Positions 43,534-52,532 of a stretch of DNA of 64,000 nt are shown here, in pieces. The notes under the pieces are model-generated. The model worked only from the letters and a program-made list of their open reading frames with translations, was not told where the DNA came from and searched no databases. How positions within the stretch are numbered: the stretch's first letter is position 1; each line of letters starts with the position of its first letter. The stretch is taken from NCBI GenBank assembly GCA_044235645.1, contig JBIIHQ010000005.1, positions 124,001-188,000 of the forward strand. Direction: 5' to 3'. The translations under genes were made by a program, and so were the position numbers. The DNA is from OMIW01 sp044235645 (GTDB lineage Bacteria; Bdellovibrionota_C; UBA2361; OMIW01).

Positions 43534-43842
43534 TTATTTCCCCGTGACAGTGGACCAAAGCTCATGAAGCCAACTCGAGAGGGGGCCACCACTTTCTTGC
43601 TGCCGAGCGCGGTCGATGAGTTGTTCAAGCTCTCCCTTATCGAGCCACACGCCCCCCGAATCCGGACATCGATCAATGATTATTCCAAGCACATCCTCCC
43701 GAACCATAGCCCTGCCGGTAATTGGACTTTTTGGAGGAGAACCCTCCCCGGCGTGTGCTAGATTTTCGAGCGCGGCTTTAGTTTGCCGCTCGATGTACTC
43801 ATCTTCCAAAACACGCCGACGATCATCCCATGAATCGTTCAT
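43534..43842 (-). CDS. zf-TFIIB-domain protein with lost zinc ligands
   Basis: About 102 residues. The C-terminal half matches the zf-TFIIB domain (PF13453): a CPxC...CPxCgGvWlDkgELe pattern appears here as SPITGRAMVRED, then DRCPDSGGVWLDKGELEQL. Three of the four expected cysteines are replaced, so zinc binding is probably lost though the fold's WLDKGELE core is kept. The ATG at 43842 with AAGGAAG upstream is preferred to the longer frame (43935). Function of these proteins is unknown. Confidence 0.72.
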   Translation of the reverse strand: MNDSWDDRRRVLEDEYIERQTKAALENLAHAGEGSPPKSPITGRAMVREDVLGIIIDRCPDSGGVWLDKGELEQLIDRARQQESGGPLSSWLHELWSTVTGK

Positions 43843-44034
43843 AATCTTCCTTGTGAGCTTGCGAAAAAACGAAAAAAAGCTGGCCGAAGCATCATAGATT
43901 CCGACGAGGGGCCTCCCTCGGCGTGCCTGTATCAAAAGCGACCCTCTTTTATCGTTGCAAAACCTTTGTGATTCCGCAATTCATCGTCTGCGTCGGTCCG
44001 CAGAGGGCTTTTAGCTTTATTTGGGGACGAACTG

Positions 44035-44064
44035 TTGACGGCGATGGGTAAAGTCAGGTATCCA
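44035..44064 (+). promoter_or_regulatory. Promoter for the tRNA-Gly pair
   Basis: TTGACG (44035-44040) and TATCCA (44059-44064) with an 18-base spacer. The predicted start, near 44071, lies 10 bases before the first tRNA. Confidence 0.5.
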
Positions 44065-44080
44065 TACGGGGTCACTTTTC

Positions 44081-44154
44081 GCGGGCGTAGCTCAGCTGGC
44101 TAGAGCGCCTCCTTGCCAAGGAGGAGGTCGAGGGTTCGAATCCCTTCGCCCGCT
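44081..44154 (+). tRNA. tRNA-Gly (GCC anticodon)
   Basis: Acceptor stem GCGGGCG pairs with CGCCCGC, with discriminator T. The D-loop, anticodon stem CCTCC/GGAGG around loop TTGCCAA (anticodon 44115-44117), and T-arm GAGGGTTCGAATCCCTTC fold as a complete cloverleaf. CCA is not encoded. Confidence 0.95.
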
Positions 44155-44239
44155 TTCCTCAATTCTTCTGATGTAGGTACGGGCTCGAGGGGGACTTTGC
44201 ATCGAGCCGAGGGGATGGAGGAAGCGGGTGGGCCTCGAT

Positions 44240-44312
44240 GCGGGTGTAACTCAGTTGGTAGAGTGCTTGCTTCCCAAGCAAGATGTCGAGGGTTCGAGTC
44301 CCTTCACCCGCT
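44240..44312 (+). tRNA. tRNA-Gly (CCC anticodon)
   Basis: Acceptor GCGGGTG pairs with CACCCGC, discriminator T. The anticodon arm CTTGC-TTCCCAA-GCAAG gives anticodon CCC at 44273-44275. The T-arm is GAGGGTTCGAGTCCCTTC. It follows the first glycine tRNA by 85 bases, and their T-arms are nearly identical. CCA is not encoded. Confidence 0.94.
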
Positions 44313-44480
44313 TTTAGTGGCTACAAAGAGGTGCTCACCCATCGGAGAGATTTCTCGTCTCTGCCCGGTAATCACTGACTACGGGGCAATGATGCGCCGA
44401 GAAGTTGCAAGGCGTGCGGGGGTGAGATCCCCGGGGCAGGTGTTTAACATTTCCCCTCCTTTCCGCCTCTGCAGGACCCC

Positions 44481-45353
44481 ATGTATCCCCGCTCATCCCT
44501 TGTTGACCGTCTAATCTCCCTCGCTGTGGATGAGGATCTCAGTCTCGGTGATGTGACGTCTCGTTGTTGCATCCCAGAGGGACATCGATCGCGGGCTCGG
44601 ATTTTTGCGCGCGAGGAGCTTCTCTTTTGTGGGGGACAACTCCTCAATCGCATATCGGAGTGCGCAGGGGCATCGGTTCGGTGGCATTCGATAGTTGACG
44701 ATGGTCAACGCGTTGCGAGGGGGATGGTTCTCGCCGAGGCGGAGGCGGATTCTCGCGAGTTGCTCTCGCTCGAGCGAGTGTCGCTCAATTTCTTGCAGCG
44801 GCTTTCTGGGGTGGCTACCCATGTTTCGCATATCGTCGAGAGGTCGGCCGGTATAGTTGTTCTTGATACCCGAAAGACAACGCCCGGATGGCGAGTTCTA
44901 GAAAAATACGCGACTCGGGTTGGTGGTGCTCGCAACCATCGCTCTCATCTCGGCGATCTCGTCTTGATCAAAAATAATCACATTGCTGCGCACGAGGGAG
45001 ACATCAACTCGCTCTTTCGCCAATTGCGGGCGGAACAGCCATGGCATATTCCCGTGGAGTGTGAGGTTCGATCGCGTGAGGAGCTTGTTGCAGTATTGCC
45101 TCACTCGCCTCACTTCATACTACTCGATAACATGAACGACAGAATGATTGAAGAATGTCTGTCGATCATGGCGCAGAGCGGATTCGTGGGAGGAGTCGAA
45201 GTATCGGGGGGGGTAACTTCGGACCGGTTTGCCTCTCTCGCGGCTCTGGGAGTAAACGTTGCATCGATGGGTTCACTGACCAATCAGGCCGTCGCCGTTG
45301 ATATTTCGATGCGACTCTTCGTCGGGGAGGGAGTCCGACACGGGGAGGTGTGA
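44481..45353 (+). CDS. nadC: Nicotinate-nucleotide diphosphorylase (carboxylating)
   Basis: NadC (quinolinate phosphoribosyltransferase) makes nicotinate mononucleotide from quinolinate and PRPP in NAD synthesis. Residues match through EDLSLGDVTSRC, LLSLERVSLNFLQRLSGVAT, VLDTRKTTPGWRVLEKYA, VGGARNHRSHLGDLVLIKNN, HFILLDNMND and GGVEVSGGVTSDRFASLAALG. Length 290 is typical. birA follows 41 bases later on the same strand, so the two cofactor genes probably share a transcript. A TSS upstream is not obvious. Confidence 0.95.
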   Translation: MYPRSSLVDRLISLAVDEDLSLGDVTSRCCIPEGHRSRARIFAREELLFCGGQLLNRISECAGASVRWHSIVDDGQRVARGMVLAEAEADSRELLSLERVSLNFLQRLSGVATHVSHIVERSAGIVVLDTRKTTPGWRVLEKYATRVGGARNHRSHLGDLVLIKNNHIAAHEGDINSLFRQLRAEQPWHIPVECEVRSREELVAVLPHSPHFILLDNMNDRMIEECLSIMAQSGFVGGVEVSGGVTSDRFASLAALGVNVASMGSLTNQAVAVDISMRLFVGEGVRHGEV

Positions 45354-45394
45354 ATGCGCCGAATTGACGACCTTAAACCGAATTGATTTTCCTC

Positions 45395-46114
45395 ATGTTT
45401 GCTCTCTCTGCAATCTGGTCGTTCGACACCGTTACCTCGACGATGGACCTCGCCCGTCCCTTGATACCATGCATACATAGGGGACAGGTCGGTCTCGTGA
45501 TTGCACGCCATCAGACAGCCGGTCGGGGCCGACAGGGGCGTTCGTGGCTCTCGACCGAGGGAGCATTTTTAGCGACTTACATTATTCGGATTGACGAGGC
45601 CTCACCAGACCTCAGCGGTTTTTCTCTCATGGTTGGATTAATGCTGCACCGTTTCCTCCGTTCAATCGGCGTAACGACAGCAGTCAAATGGCCGAATGAT
45701 ATCCTCTCTACAGATGGAAAAAAGTTGGCGGGGATTTTAATTGAGGTGATCCCGGCATCAGGGGGGCAGGCTATTCTCTGTGGGATCGGGTGTAATCTCG
45801 TAATGACCCAAGAGGCTTTGCCTTCAAGCGCGAGCGTACGCGATTGTGGTGGCGTGATCACGCGTGGCGAGGTTATTGGTGGGCTGACCCCTATTCTTGT
45901 TGAGGGTACGGCGCGTTTTATTTCCGACGGATTTGATCACTTCAAGGATGAATGGATGGATAATGCTTTTCGCTTTAACGGTCCTGTTGTGATTAGATCG
46001 GGGCAAAGCACGTATGCCGGCTTGTGGAGGGGACTGACCTCGCGGGGGGAGTTAATCCTCGCGGGCGGAGAGGATGGAGAGCGAATAGTCACGACAGGGG
46101 AAGTAGAGGGGTGA
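45395..46114 (+). CDS. birA: Biotin--[acetyl-CoA-carboxylase] ligase (no DNA-binding domain)
   Basis: BirA/BPL of 239 residues. It attaches biotin to the carboxyl carrier protein via biotinyl-AMP. FDTVTSTMDLAR, the RQTAGRGRQGR-type loop (here HQTAGRGRQGRSWLS) and VKWPNDILSTDGKKLAGILIE are the catalytic motifs. The C-terminal SH3-like piece ends the protein. It starts at the catalytic domain with no helix-turn-helix, so it cannot repress biotin genes as the E. coli protein does. ATG 45395 is chosen; a TTG at 45383 is in frame. bioA lies 3.6 kb away. Confidence 0.93.
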   Translation: MFALSAIWSFDTVTSTMDLARPLIPCIHRGQVGLVIARHQTAGRGRQGRSWLSTEGAFLATYIIRIDEASPDLSGFSLMVGLMLHRFLRSIGVTTAVKWPNDILSTDGKKLAGILIEVIPASGGQAILCGIGCNLVMTQEALPSSASVRDCGGVITRGEVIGGLTPILVEGTARFISDGFDHFKDEWMDNAFRFNGPVVIRSGQSTYAGLWRGLTSRGELILAGGEDGERIVTTGEVEG

Positions 46115-46142
46115 CGGATCGAAAGTATCTTGACCACTCTTA

Positions 46143-49100
46143 TCATGCCGTGGGAGAGGGAGGCTCATCTTGTGATAAGCTCACTGTTCGGGAAGTATTT
46201 GTGTGGGTGGCCAGAGCCTCAGTGATGATGGCACCAAGGACACCAACAGAGTCCCTTAATTCCCTTGCATGTTTATGTATTTTGTCGGGAGCTCCCTCCT
46301 TGGCAGCAGTCTCCAACTGAGATGCTACTTTTGCAGACCCACGAGCACCAATATTGAGAAGAGTCCCTCGGATTGCGTGCGCAAGAGAGCTGGCCTGTGC
46401 GGCATCTCCTGTTTGAGCGAGATGAGAAAGCTGCTCCGTCTGGATTGCGGTTTGTTCAACAAATAGAGTGAGTATTTCCACCAGCCTGACTGGGTCGTGA
46501 CCAAGGTCGCTCCACAAACGGGCGACGCTCATTTTGAGATCCTTTCGTTCAAGAGCAGCGACAAGGCCACTCGCTTCGATAGTGACCGACGTGGTGCTTC
46601 GACGACGGGCCGGCAGATTTCCATCATGAAGGCCGAGAGACTCTATCACGCCAAAAAGGCGCAAGGCCAAGATTGGCTTCGTAATAGCGCCCCACATCCC
46701 GACGGTAACATACTCATCGATATCTTTGACCTGAGCATCGGCTGTCACTGCGATTATGGGTACTGGCTTTTTCCTATTGGCCAGATTCTCGCTCGTCCTG
46801 ATAATTCTGGTTGCCTCCAGTCCATTGACCTGAGGCATTTGAATATCCATAAAAATGAGGTCGAAAAGCCGGGAATCATCATCCCCCTCGAAGTGCCCGT
46901 GCTCTCGCAGAAGGTTGACTGCTTCAAGGCCTGATGATGCTGTTGTCACCTTATGACCCCAACCGGTGAGCAGGGTCGCAAGGATAAATCGGTTGGACTC
47001 GATATCGTCAACCACCAGAATGGAGAGCCCAACTGAGGATTGAGAGCGAGTGGGTGCTGATTGCTCCACAGGGGCGGAGTCTTCACGGAGAGCGGGCTGA
47101 CCGAGATACTGGAAAATGGTTGCGTAAGAAATCGGTTTCGGAATGACGTTCAATGCCCCACTCCTCAGAAACCGGTCTGAAGAATCGGAGAGGTGTGGAG
47201 GAACGAGAGCAAACCATTTCACTAGCCCCTGGGATGCCATCTCGCAGAGCTTCTCTTCAATCGCAGATGTAATCAGTCGGCTATCAATGCACACCATGAC
47301 GTTACTTTGGAGGGTCCTGAAGAGCTCTTCAAGCTCTTCAGTCGAGAGCTCTTTGATGGAGTTCACACCGATCTCACGAAAGACCTGGGCGAGAATTTCC
47401 CCACTGAGGGGGTTGGTGTCAACGATCACTACGTCGGTATTGGGTTCAATCCCGGGATTTCGATCCTCCAAAAACGATACTGCTGTCGTCGCGATTTCGA
47501 ACCCGAAGGTTGCCCCATGTCCGTACTGACTGTCGACCCAGACATCCCCATCCATCCCACGAGCTAAACCCCGTATGATGGGAAGGCTAAGACCTGTTCG
47601 ACCGAGTCTTAAAAATGTGCTGGGATCGGGAAGGTTGAATGATGAGAAGACTTCATTAGCTCGTTCAGGCGCTATGCCGACGCCTGAGTCTCGCACTGTT
47701 ATTCGTATCAGTGTCCGACCATCTTCGAGAAATTGGGATGGAGCGAGGAAAATCACGATGTCCCCGACATCGCTGCATGAGACCGCATTCTCCACAAGAG
47801 TATCAATAATTTGCTTCACTCGAAGTCGGTCTCCCTCGATATGGGTGGGAGCTTCTGGATCGATCGAAAGGATAACCTCCACATTCTTTTTAAAAGCGAC
47901 TTCTGAATGCGAATGGGTGACGTTGGTAAGGAGCTCCTGAATATTGAAGGGACTCCTCTGAAGGGTGATCTGACCTGATTCAATCGAAGAGTAATCGAGC
48001 ATGTCGGTTATCAACTCAAGAAGAGTATTACCCGACTCCTTGACCACATGAACGTATTCTCGCAGGTGTATTGGAAGAGACATTCGCTCTAGTATCTGAG
48101 CAATGCCGAGGATAGCATTGAGCGGCGACCGTATTTCATGACTCATCGAGACGATGAATTCGGTCTTTGCGTATATTGCATGGTGGGCTATCTCGGTCGC
48201 CTGTGCGGCCGCTTTCCTTGAGAGCGCGAATCCTTCGAGCGTGGTGTTGATCTTTTCCGCAAGGTCGTGAATCGAATTGTGAGTACCTGGCGGTACTGAG
48301 ATGGTTGGATGAGGATTGTGTTTTTGGAAGTGAAGTTGCTGAGTAATACTCCTGATGTGCTTGACTAAGAGTGAATCGAAAAGAAAAAAGGATAGACCGG
48401 ACACTCCGAGGAGAGCAGAGAGAAAAAGGATGGTCAGCAGACCTACCACGCGGGATTCGTCTGCGGAGGTGAGCGGACTTTGAATTGAGAAATCGACCTC
48501 AAAATAATCAGCCGGTTGAATGCCTCCGATTATCTCTCGTCCGGATAGTGTACTCCCCTCTATGTTGAAGACCGGTCGATCGTCAAAGAGGGGACCCGAT
48601 TGCTGATGTCGAATGGATCTCCGTATTGTAACAGTGGCACCGATCAAGCGAGATATATCTGCTAGCCTTTGAGGGGTCAGGATTCGGATACCGAGAAGTC
48701 GCCCTTCAGATGAGGTGCCATCGGGCGTGATGAAGGTCGCTCTCTGGACGGTCACAAAAGCGGGTGAATTTCCGATCGAGATGAGGCCAGAGATGGCGCC
48801 ATTGAGCAAGCTTGCTGTGGAAAGCCCTCGGAGGGAGTTAGAGATAAAGGAATCGGATGATGCTTCTTTATCGCTCTTGACTGACCAAACAAGATTTCCA
48901 ACGGAATCGATGATGACGATCATGTCGAGATTCAAGATTCCCAGGTCAGCCTCAGTAAGTGAGGGTATTCGGGGATTGATCGGATGAATCGCTGCCGCGG
49001 CCACCGTCCGACGGAGCGAGGCTATCTCCTCTGAAATGAGGTGAACCACTCGCGATGCTTTCCCCGTCGCGTGTTCGTAGACGACGGAGCTGGTGCCCCT

Positions 49101-49220
49101 CTGAATTATCGTTCCGACGACAAAGTGCAGAATGAGGAGTATCGCAACCGCGACCGTCGTAATAGGAATAATTAGTCGTGCTCTCATCCTCATGTTCGGA
49201 AGCGATTTTCGATATCTCAC
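46143..49220 (-). CDS. Hybrid sensor histidine kinase (sensor-HK-REC-REC-HPt)
   Basis: A 1025-residue phosphorelay kinase of BarA-like layout. TM1 (about 15-37) and TM2 (about 259-281) flank a periplasmic CHASE-like sensor of about 220 residues. The dimerisation box is SMSHEIRSPLNAI (phosphorylated His361), the ATPase has VENAV (N478), DSGVGIAP and a GLSLPIIRGLA/GHGATFGFEI G-box region. REC1 (about 594-705) keeps D646 and K695 but only one of the paired acidic residues; REC2 (about 731-860) is complete, with D792. HPt phosphoacceptor is His948. GTG 49220 or ATG 49193 may be the start. No separate response regulator is adjacent. Confidence 0.93.
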   Translation of the reverse strand: MRYRKSLPNMRMRARLIIPITTVAVAILLILHFVVGTIIQRGTSSVVYEHATGKASRVVHLISEEIASLRRTVAAAAIHPINPRIPSLTEADLGILNLDMIVIIDSVGNLVWSVKSDKEASSDSFISNSLRGLSTASLLNGAISGLISIGNSPAFVTVQRATFITPDGTSSEGRLLGIRILTPQRLADISRLIGATVTIRRSIRHQQSGPLFDDRPVFNIEGSTLSGREIIGGIQPADYFEVDFSIQSPLTSADESRVVGLLTILFLSALLGVSGLSFFLFDSLLVKHIRSITQQLHFQKHNPHPTISVPPGTHNSIHDLAEKINTTLEGFALSRKAAAQATEIAHHAIYAKTEFIVSMSHEIRSPLNAILGIAQILERMSLPIHLREYVHVVKESGNTLLELITDMLDYSSIESGQITLQRSPFNIQELLTNVTHSHSEVAFKKNVEVILSIDPEAPTHIEGDRLRVKQIIDTLVENAVSCSDVGDIVIFLAPSQFLEDGRTLIRITVRDSGVGIAPERANEVFSSFNLPDPSTFLRLGRTGLSLPIIRGLARGMDGDVWVDSQYGHGATFGFEIATTAVSFLEDRNPGIEPNTDVVIVDTNPLSGEILAQVFREIGVNSIKELSTEELEELFRTLQSNVMVCIDSRLITSAIEEKLCEMASQGLVKWFALVPPHLSDSSDRFLRSGALNVIPKPISYATIFQYLGQPALREDSAPVEQSAPTRSQSSVGLSILVVDDIESNRFILATLLTGWGHKVTTASSGLEAVNLLREHGHFEGDDDSRLFDLIFMDIQMPQVNGLEATRIIRTSENLANRKKPVPIIAVTADAQVKDIDEYVTVGMWGAITKPILALRLFGVIESLGLHDGNLPARRRSTTSVTIEASGLVAALERKDLKMSVARLWSDLGHDPVRLVEILTLFVEQTAIQTEQLSHLAQTGDAAQASSLAHAIRGTLLNIGARGSAKVASQLETAAKEGAPDKIHKHARELRDSVGVLGAIITEALATHTNTSRTVSLSQDEPPSPTA

Positions 49221-49687
49221 GGAGGGTGCGTTTAACTGTTCCGGATGAGCGAGCGAACCACCCCCATCTCGGGTCTATCGGCGTGCATCTCCTGGAGCTA
49301 AAGGCGCGGGCTCCGTTTTGCGGAAAATCGATCGATAATAACGACGTTGTGCTGGTTTGGTTTACACTCAAACTCCTCGCTAGCCTGGGGTTTTTATTGG
49401 ACGTTCATCAGTGTAGCCTCGTTCGATGGAGAAACTGCTCTCGAGGAGGGTTTTAGAGATTGGGTAAAGAATTCTCCGCGCAGCGTGACCCGTTGAGTGC
49501 AATAGGCTCCTCCGTCAAGGGCAAAAGTTCTCACCGCCAAACCCCCTTATTAACTGAGGTTGCTCGGCCCAAAAGGGAGAACGACGAAATGCTCTCCTGT
49601 CTTTTTGAGCTGACGGCCCATCGTTTGAGAGGGGAACTACATCGTGGCTCTCGATTATGCTTATTCGGTGCACCGATAAGAGCTCAG
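49221..49687. other. Intergenic region, 467 bp
   Basis: Between the histidine-kinase gene's start and the end of bioA. It has an ATCGATCGAT run (about 49328) and a palindrome at its right end (listed). Frames across it do not read as proteins, so I call no gene. Confidence 0.4.
49659..49683. repeat. Palindrome just past the end of bioA
   Basis: A perfect CGGTGCACCG (49666-49675) extended by GCTTAT on the left and ATAAG on the right with one unpaired T. It starts 5 bases past the bioA stop. With no loop it looks more like a protein-binding site than a terminator; no T-tract follows on the minus strand. Confidence 0.4.
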
Positions 49688-51028
49688 CTACTCTCTTGGT
49701 AAACCTGTAGGGCCGCTGGAAAGAAGGGCGAGCACCCGCTTGATACTTTGATAAATTCGGTCGAGCTGCTCATCGGTGATGCAGTAAGGAGGAATAATAT
49801 ACACCGTATTCCCGAGCGGGCGGAGCAGAATGTCGTCTGATAAAAACTCGCGAAGCAGATAGTGACGGAGGGGATGGATGTAGCCGGTCGGCACCTGGTG
49901 AGGGAAATCGACCGCGAGGATCGTCCCGAGATGGCGCGAGGCGACGGTGGGGTAATTGTCACGGAGATAGCCCAGAAACGCCGCATGTCGGTCCGTTATT
50001 CGTTTCCGTGCTGCGGTGCAAGCAGGGGAAAGCAGAAGATCGAGGTTTGCGAGGGCACAGGCGCATGAGAGCGCGTTCCCGGTGAATGAATGGCCATGAA
50101 AGAATGTTTTGTCGGGGTCCTCGGTGCGGCATGCTTCGCGGATTGCTCGGGTCATCGTCGTAACTCCGAGGGGGAGAATTCCGCCAGTAATTCCCTTCGA
50201 GAGGCAGATGAGGTCGGGTTGATGACGTATCTGCTGACAGGCGAAGAGGTGACCAGTACGACCGAATCCGGTCATAACCTCGTCGAAGATAACGAGAGCA
50301 CCCGCAGTTCGCGCACGGGCGACCATTTGGTCTAGTATCTCCGGTCTATACATCCGCATGCCAGCGGCACCTTGCACGAGCGGTTCAACAATCAGAGCGG
50401 CAACAGGTTCGTTTTCAAGGGCTGCGTCAAGCGCGGCAAGGCACGAGTTCTCGGATGAGGTATCGCCCGGAAAAGGGAGGAGATCAACTGAAAACAGAAG
50501 CTCTCCGAAGGAATTAGTGAACACTCCCCGTTCGCTGACCGACATCGCTCCAAAGGTGTCACCGTGGTATGCCCCCTCAAGTGCGAGGAATCTGGTGCGT
50601 GGTGTATGGCTGTTGTGCCAGTATTGCATCGCGAGCTTGAGTGCAACCTCAACTGCGGTGGAGCCATCATCGGAATAGAAGATGCACTGATGGTCAGCGG
50701 GGATAATCGCAAGGAGCCGCTCTGCGAGGGTAACCGCGGGTTCGTGAGTGCATGATCCGAATATTGCCTGCGAAAGCAAGGTCGATTGACGCGTGATTGC
50801 CTCGGTAAGGGCAGGGTGAGCGTGGCCGTGAAGATTTACCCACCATGATGAGATGGCATCGATGATCGCCCGACCATCTTCGGTAAAGAGCAGGGCACCC
50901 GCGCCATGTGTTATGGGGAGGAGGGCCTCATGATCGCTATCGCGTCCATACGGATGCCAAACTGAGGCGTAATCACGACAGAGAAGCTGAGACCTAGTCG
51001 CATTTTGGACCATGTGAAGGTGGGGCAA
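49688..51028 (-). CDS. bioA: Adenosylmethionine-8-amino-7-oxononanoate aminotransferase
   Basis: BioA (446 residues) makes 7,8-diaminopelargonate from KAPA with SAM as amino donor in biotin synthesis. Diagnostic segments: SVWHPYGRD, DAISSWWVNLHGHAHPAL, GAYHGDTFGAMSVS, IFDEVMTGFGRTG, and the PLP-binding Lys in LSKGITGG. FHGHSFTGNALSC completes the PLP site. It is isolated, with no bioB, bioD or bioF in the window. Divergent from the iron-type binding-protein gene, and the intergenic 115 bases hold a Fur-box-like site. Confidence 0.95.
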   Translation of the reverse strand: MPHLHMVQNATRSQLLCRDYASVWHPYGRDSDHEALLPITHGAGALLFTEDGRAIIDAISSWWVNLHGHAHPALTEAITRQSTLLSQAIFGSCTHEPAVTLAERLLAIIPADHQCIFYSDDGSTAVEVALKLAMQYWHNSHTPRTRFLALEGAYHGDTFGAMSVSERGVFTNSFGELLFSVDLLPFPGDTSSENSCLAALDAALENEPVAALIVEPLVQGAAGMRMYRPEILDQMVARARTAGALVIFDEVMTGFGRTGHLFACQQIRHQPDLICLSKGITGGILPLGVTTMTRAIREACRTEDPDKTFFHGHSFTGNALSCACALANLDLLLSPACTAARKRITDRHAAFLGYLRDNYPTVASRHLGTILAVDFPHQVPTGYIHPLRHYLLREFLSDDILLRPLGNTVYIIPPYCITDEQLDRIYQSIKRVLALLSSGPTGLPRE

Positions 51029-51062
51029 AAATATCGCGTGGAAGGAATAGCGGGCAAGAGAG

Positions 51063-51081
51063 CTTAATGATAATCAATGCC
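51063..51081. promoter_or_regulatory. Fur-box-like operator
   Basis: The sequence at 51063-51081 matches 14 of 19 positions of the classical Fur consensus, including the unbroken core TAATGATAATCA. It overlaps the probable promoter (GATAAT at 51069-51074) of the binding-protein gene and lies in front of bioA on the other strand, so it could bring either under iron control. Confidence 0.6.
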
Positions 51082-51143
51082 CACAGAATTTTTATGAGGA
51101 TATGGTGCCAAAATTGAGGTCTTTGATACAAGGAAGGGAGTAT

Positions 51144-52532
51144 GTGAGGCCCACAGAGAGGTTGTTGGTAATCCTCGGGGTGGCGATGATGGTTTTTGGC
51201 GGAGGAGGGGATGTCCGTGCGGATGACCACGAGCTCGTGGTGGTTTCGAGTCACTGGGAGGGTATAAAGCGTGAGTTTGAGCGGGGCTTTAATCAGACAC
51301 GCCTTTCTCAGGGGGAACCTCCGATAAAATTTCGGTGGCTTGATATCGGAGGAACCTCTGACATTCTGAGGTACGTACGGAGCGAATACGCCCGATCGCC
51401 AGATTCAATCGGGGTGGATCTTTTTTTCGGTGGAGGTAGTGACCCTTACGTGGAGCTTGCATCGGCGGGACTGTTGCACCCCTGTCCAGTCCCTGATGAA
51501 GTGCTCGCGGGGATACCAGCTGACTTGCGAGGAGTATCGTTGCGAGATCCATCAGGGAGATGGTTTGCGGCGTCTCTCTCCAGTTTTGGAATACTTATCA
51601 ACCGGCGGGTAGTATCGGTAATGGGGCTGCCTGAGCCGAAAACGTGGCGAGATGTGGCGGTCCCCGCGGCTCGTTCCTGGGTCTCATTCGCGGAACCACG
51701 TAAGAGTGGAACGGCGCATGCGATGGTCGAGATCATTTTGCAGGCTTATGGCTGGGATGAAGGATGGCGAATACTGCGCAACATCGGAAGGAATGTGCGT
51801 AGCTTTGCGTCGGCGTCGTCTCAGATTCCAAAAGAGGTCGCGGTGGGGGAAGCAGCCTACGGTTTTTTGCTTGATAGCTATGGCCGTGATGCGGTGAAAA
51901 AATTCGGCGCAGAGAATGTGCGCTTTGTGACGCCGACTGATTATGTGCCGTACTCAGGGGATGCGATTGCCATCTTTCGAGGTGCGCCACATCGGGAGCT
52001 CGCTGAGCAGTTCGTCTCGTTTGTTCTCTCTGATGTGGGGCAGCGGCTATTTCTGGCAAAAAAGGGGGTTTCCGGCGGACCAGCCACTTTTGAGCTGGGC
52101 AAATTAAGTGTTCGTCCTCGTTTGTATGAAATTCTCGATAACGACGCCGCGGTAGGAGATCGTCCCTTCGCGACCACGAGTTCATTTCGTTATGATACCG
52201 CGCTTGCATCGAGGCGATATGAAGTGGTGAACGATCTTGTTGGGGCTTGTGTCATCGATGCGGATCTCTCACAGCGTAAAGAGGGGGATGGTGTGACCGA
52301 ACAGCCACCTATCACGGAACAGGGTGCGCTCGATCTTGCTACGAATTGGAAGGATCCCTCGGTCCGCCAGCGTCATATCGCGCAGTGGCGGAAGCGGTGT
52401 CTCGGGTCTGCAGCTTCAGAGAGGGGGTGGTTGTCTGCCTTTGGCGTGCTCGTTTTATTGCTGATTGGGAGGGGCGGGGTCGTCAGGTGGCGACGCTATC
52501 AACCCGGCAGAAGTCAACAGGGCTGGAGATGA
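51144..52532 (+). CDS. Iron(III)-type ABC substrate-binding protein with C-terminal membrane anchor
   Basis: A periplasmic binding protein of the FbpA/AfuA-like (cluster D) class. VDLFFGGGSDPYVELASAGLL, GLPEPKTWRDVA, EPRKSGTAHAMVEII and PYSGDAIAIFRGAPHRELAEQFVSFVLSDVGQRLF are typical of Fe3+ and related binding proteins. The N-terminus is a signal peptide (LLVILGVAMMVF). It ends in a transmembrane helix (LSAFGVLVLLLIG) plus a basic tail, so the protein should be anchored at both ends of its life or by this helix alone. GTG 51144 has AGGAAGGGAG well placed; ATG 51102 is also possible but poorly spaced. No permease or ATPase gene is adjacent. A Fur-like site precedes it. Confidence 0.83.
   Translation: MRPTERLLVILGVAMMVFGGGGDVRADDHELVVVSSHWEGIKREFERGFNQTRLSQGEPPIKFRWLDIGGTSDILRYVRSEYARSPDSIGVDLFFGGGSDPYVELASAGLLHPCPVPDEVLAGIPADLRGVSLRDPSGRWFAASLSSFGILINRRVVSVMGLPEPKTWRDVAVPAARSWVSFAEPRKSGTAHAMVEIILQAYGWDEGWRILRNIGRNVRSFASASSQIPKEVAVGEAAYGFLLDSYGRDAVKKFGAENVRFVTPTDYVPYSGDAIAIFRGAPHRELAEQFVSFVLSDVGQRLFLAKKGVSGGPATFELGKLSVRPRLYEILDNDAAVGDRPFATTSSFRYDTALASRRYEVVNDLVGACVIDADLSQRKEGDGVTEQPPITEQGALDLATNWKDPSVRQRHIAQWRKRCLGSAASERGWLSAFGVLVLLLIGRGGVVRWRRYQPGRSQQGWR

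Noticed and set aside
44113..44514. A 133-codon frame across the tRNA pair
   Set aside because: It runs through both tRNAs and into nadC; composition is unlike the neighbours.
49355..49375. GGTTTACA, a half-site of the BirA operator
   Set aside because: No partner half-site at 14-15 bases, and this BirA has no DNA-binding domain.
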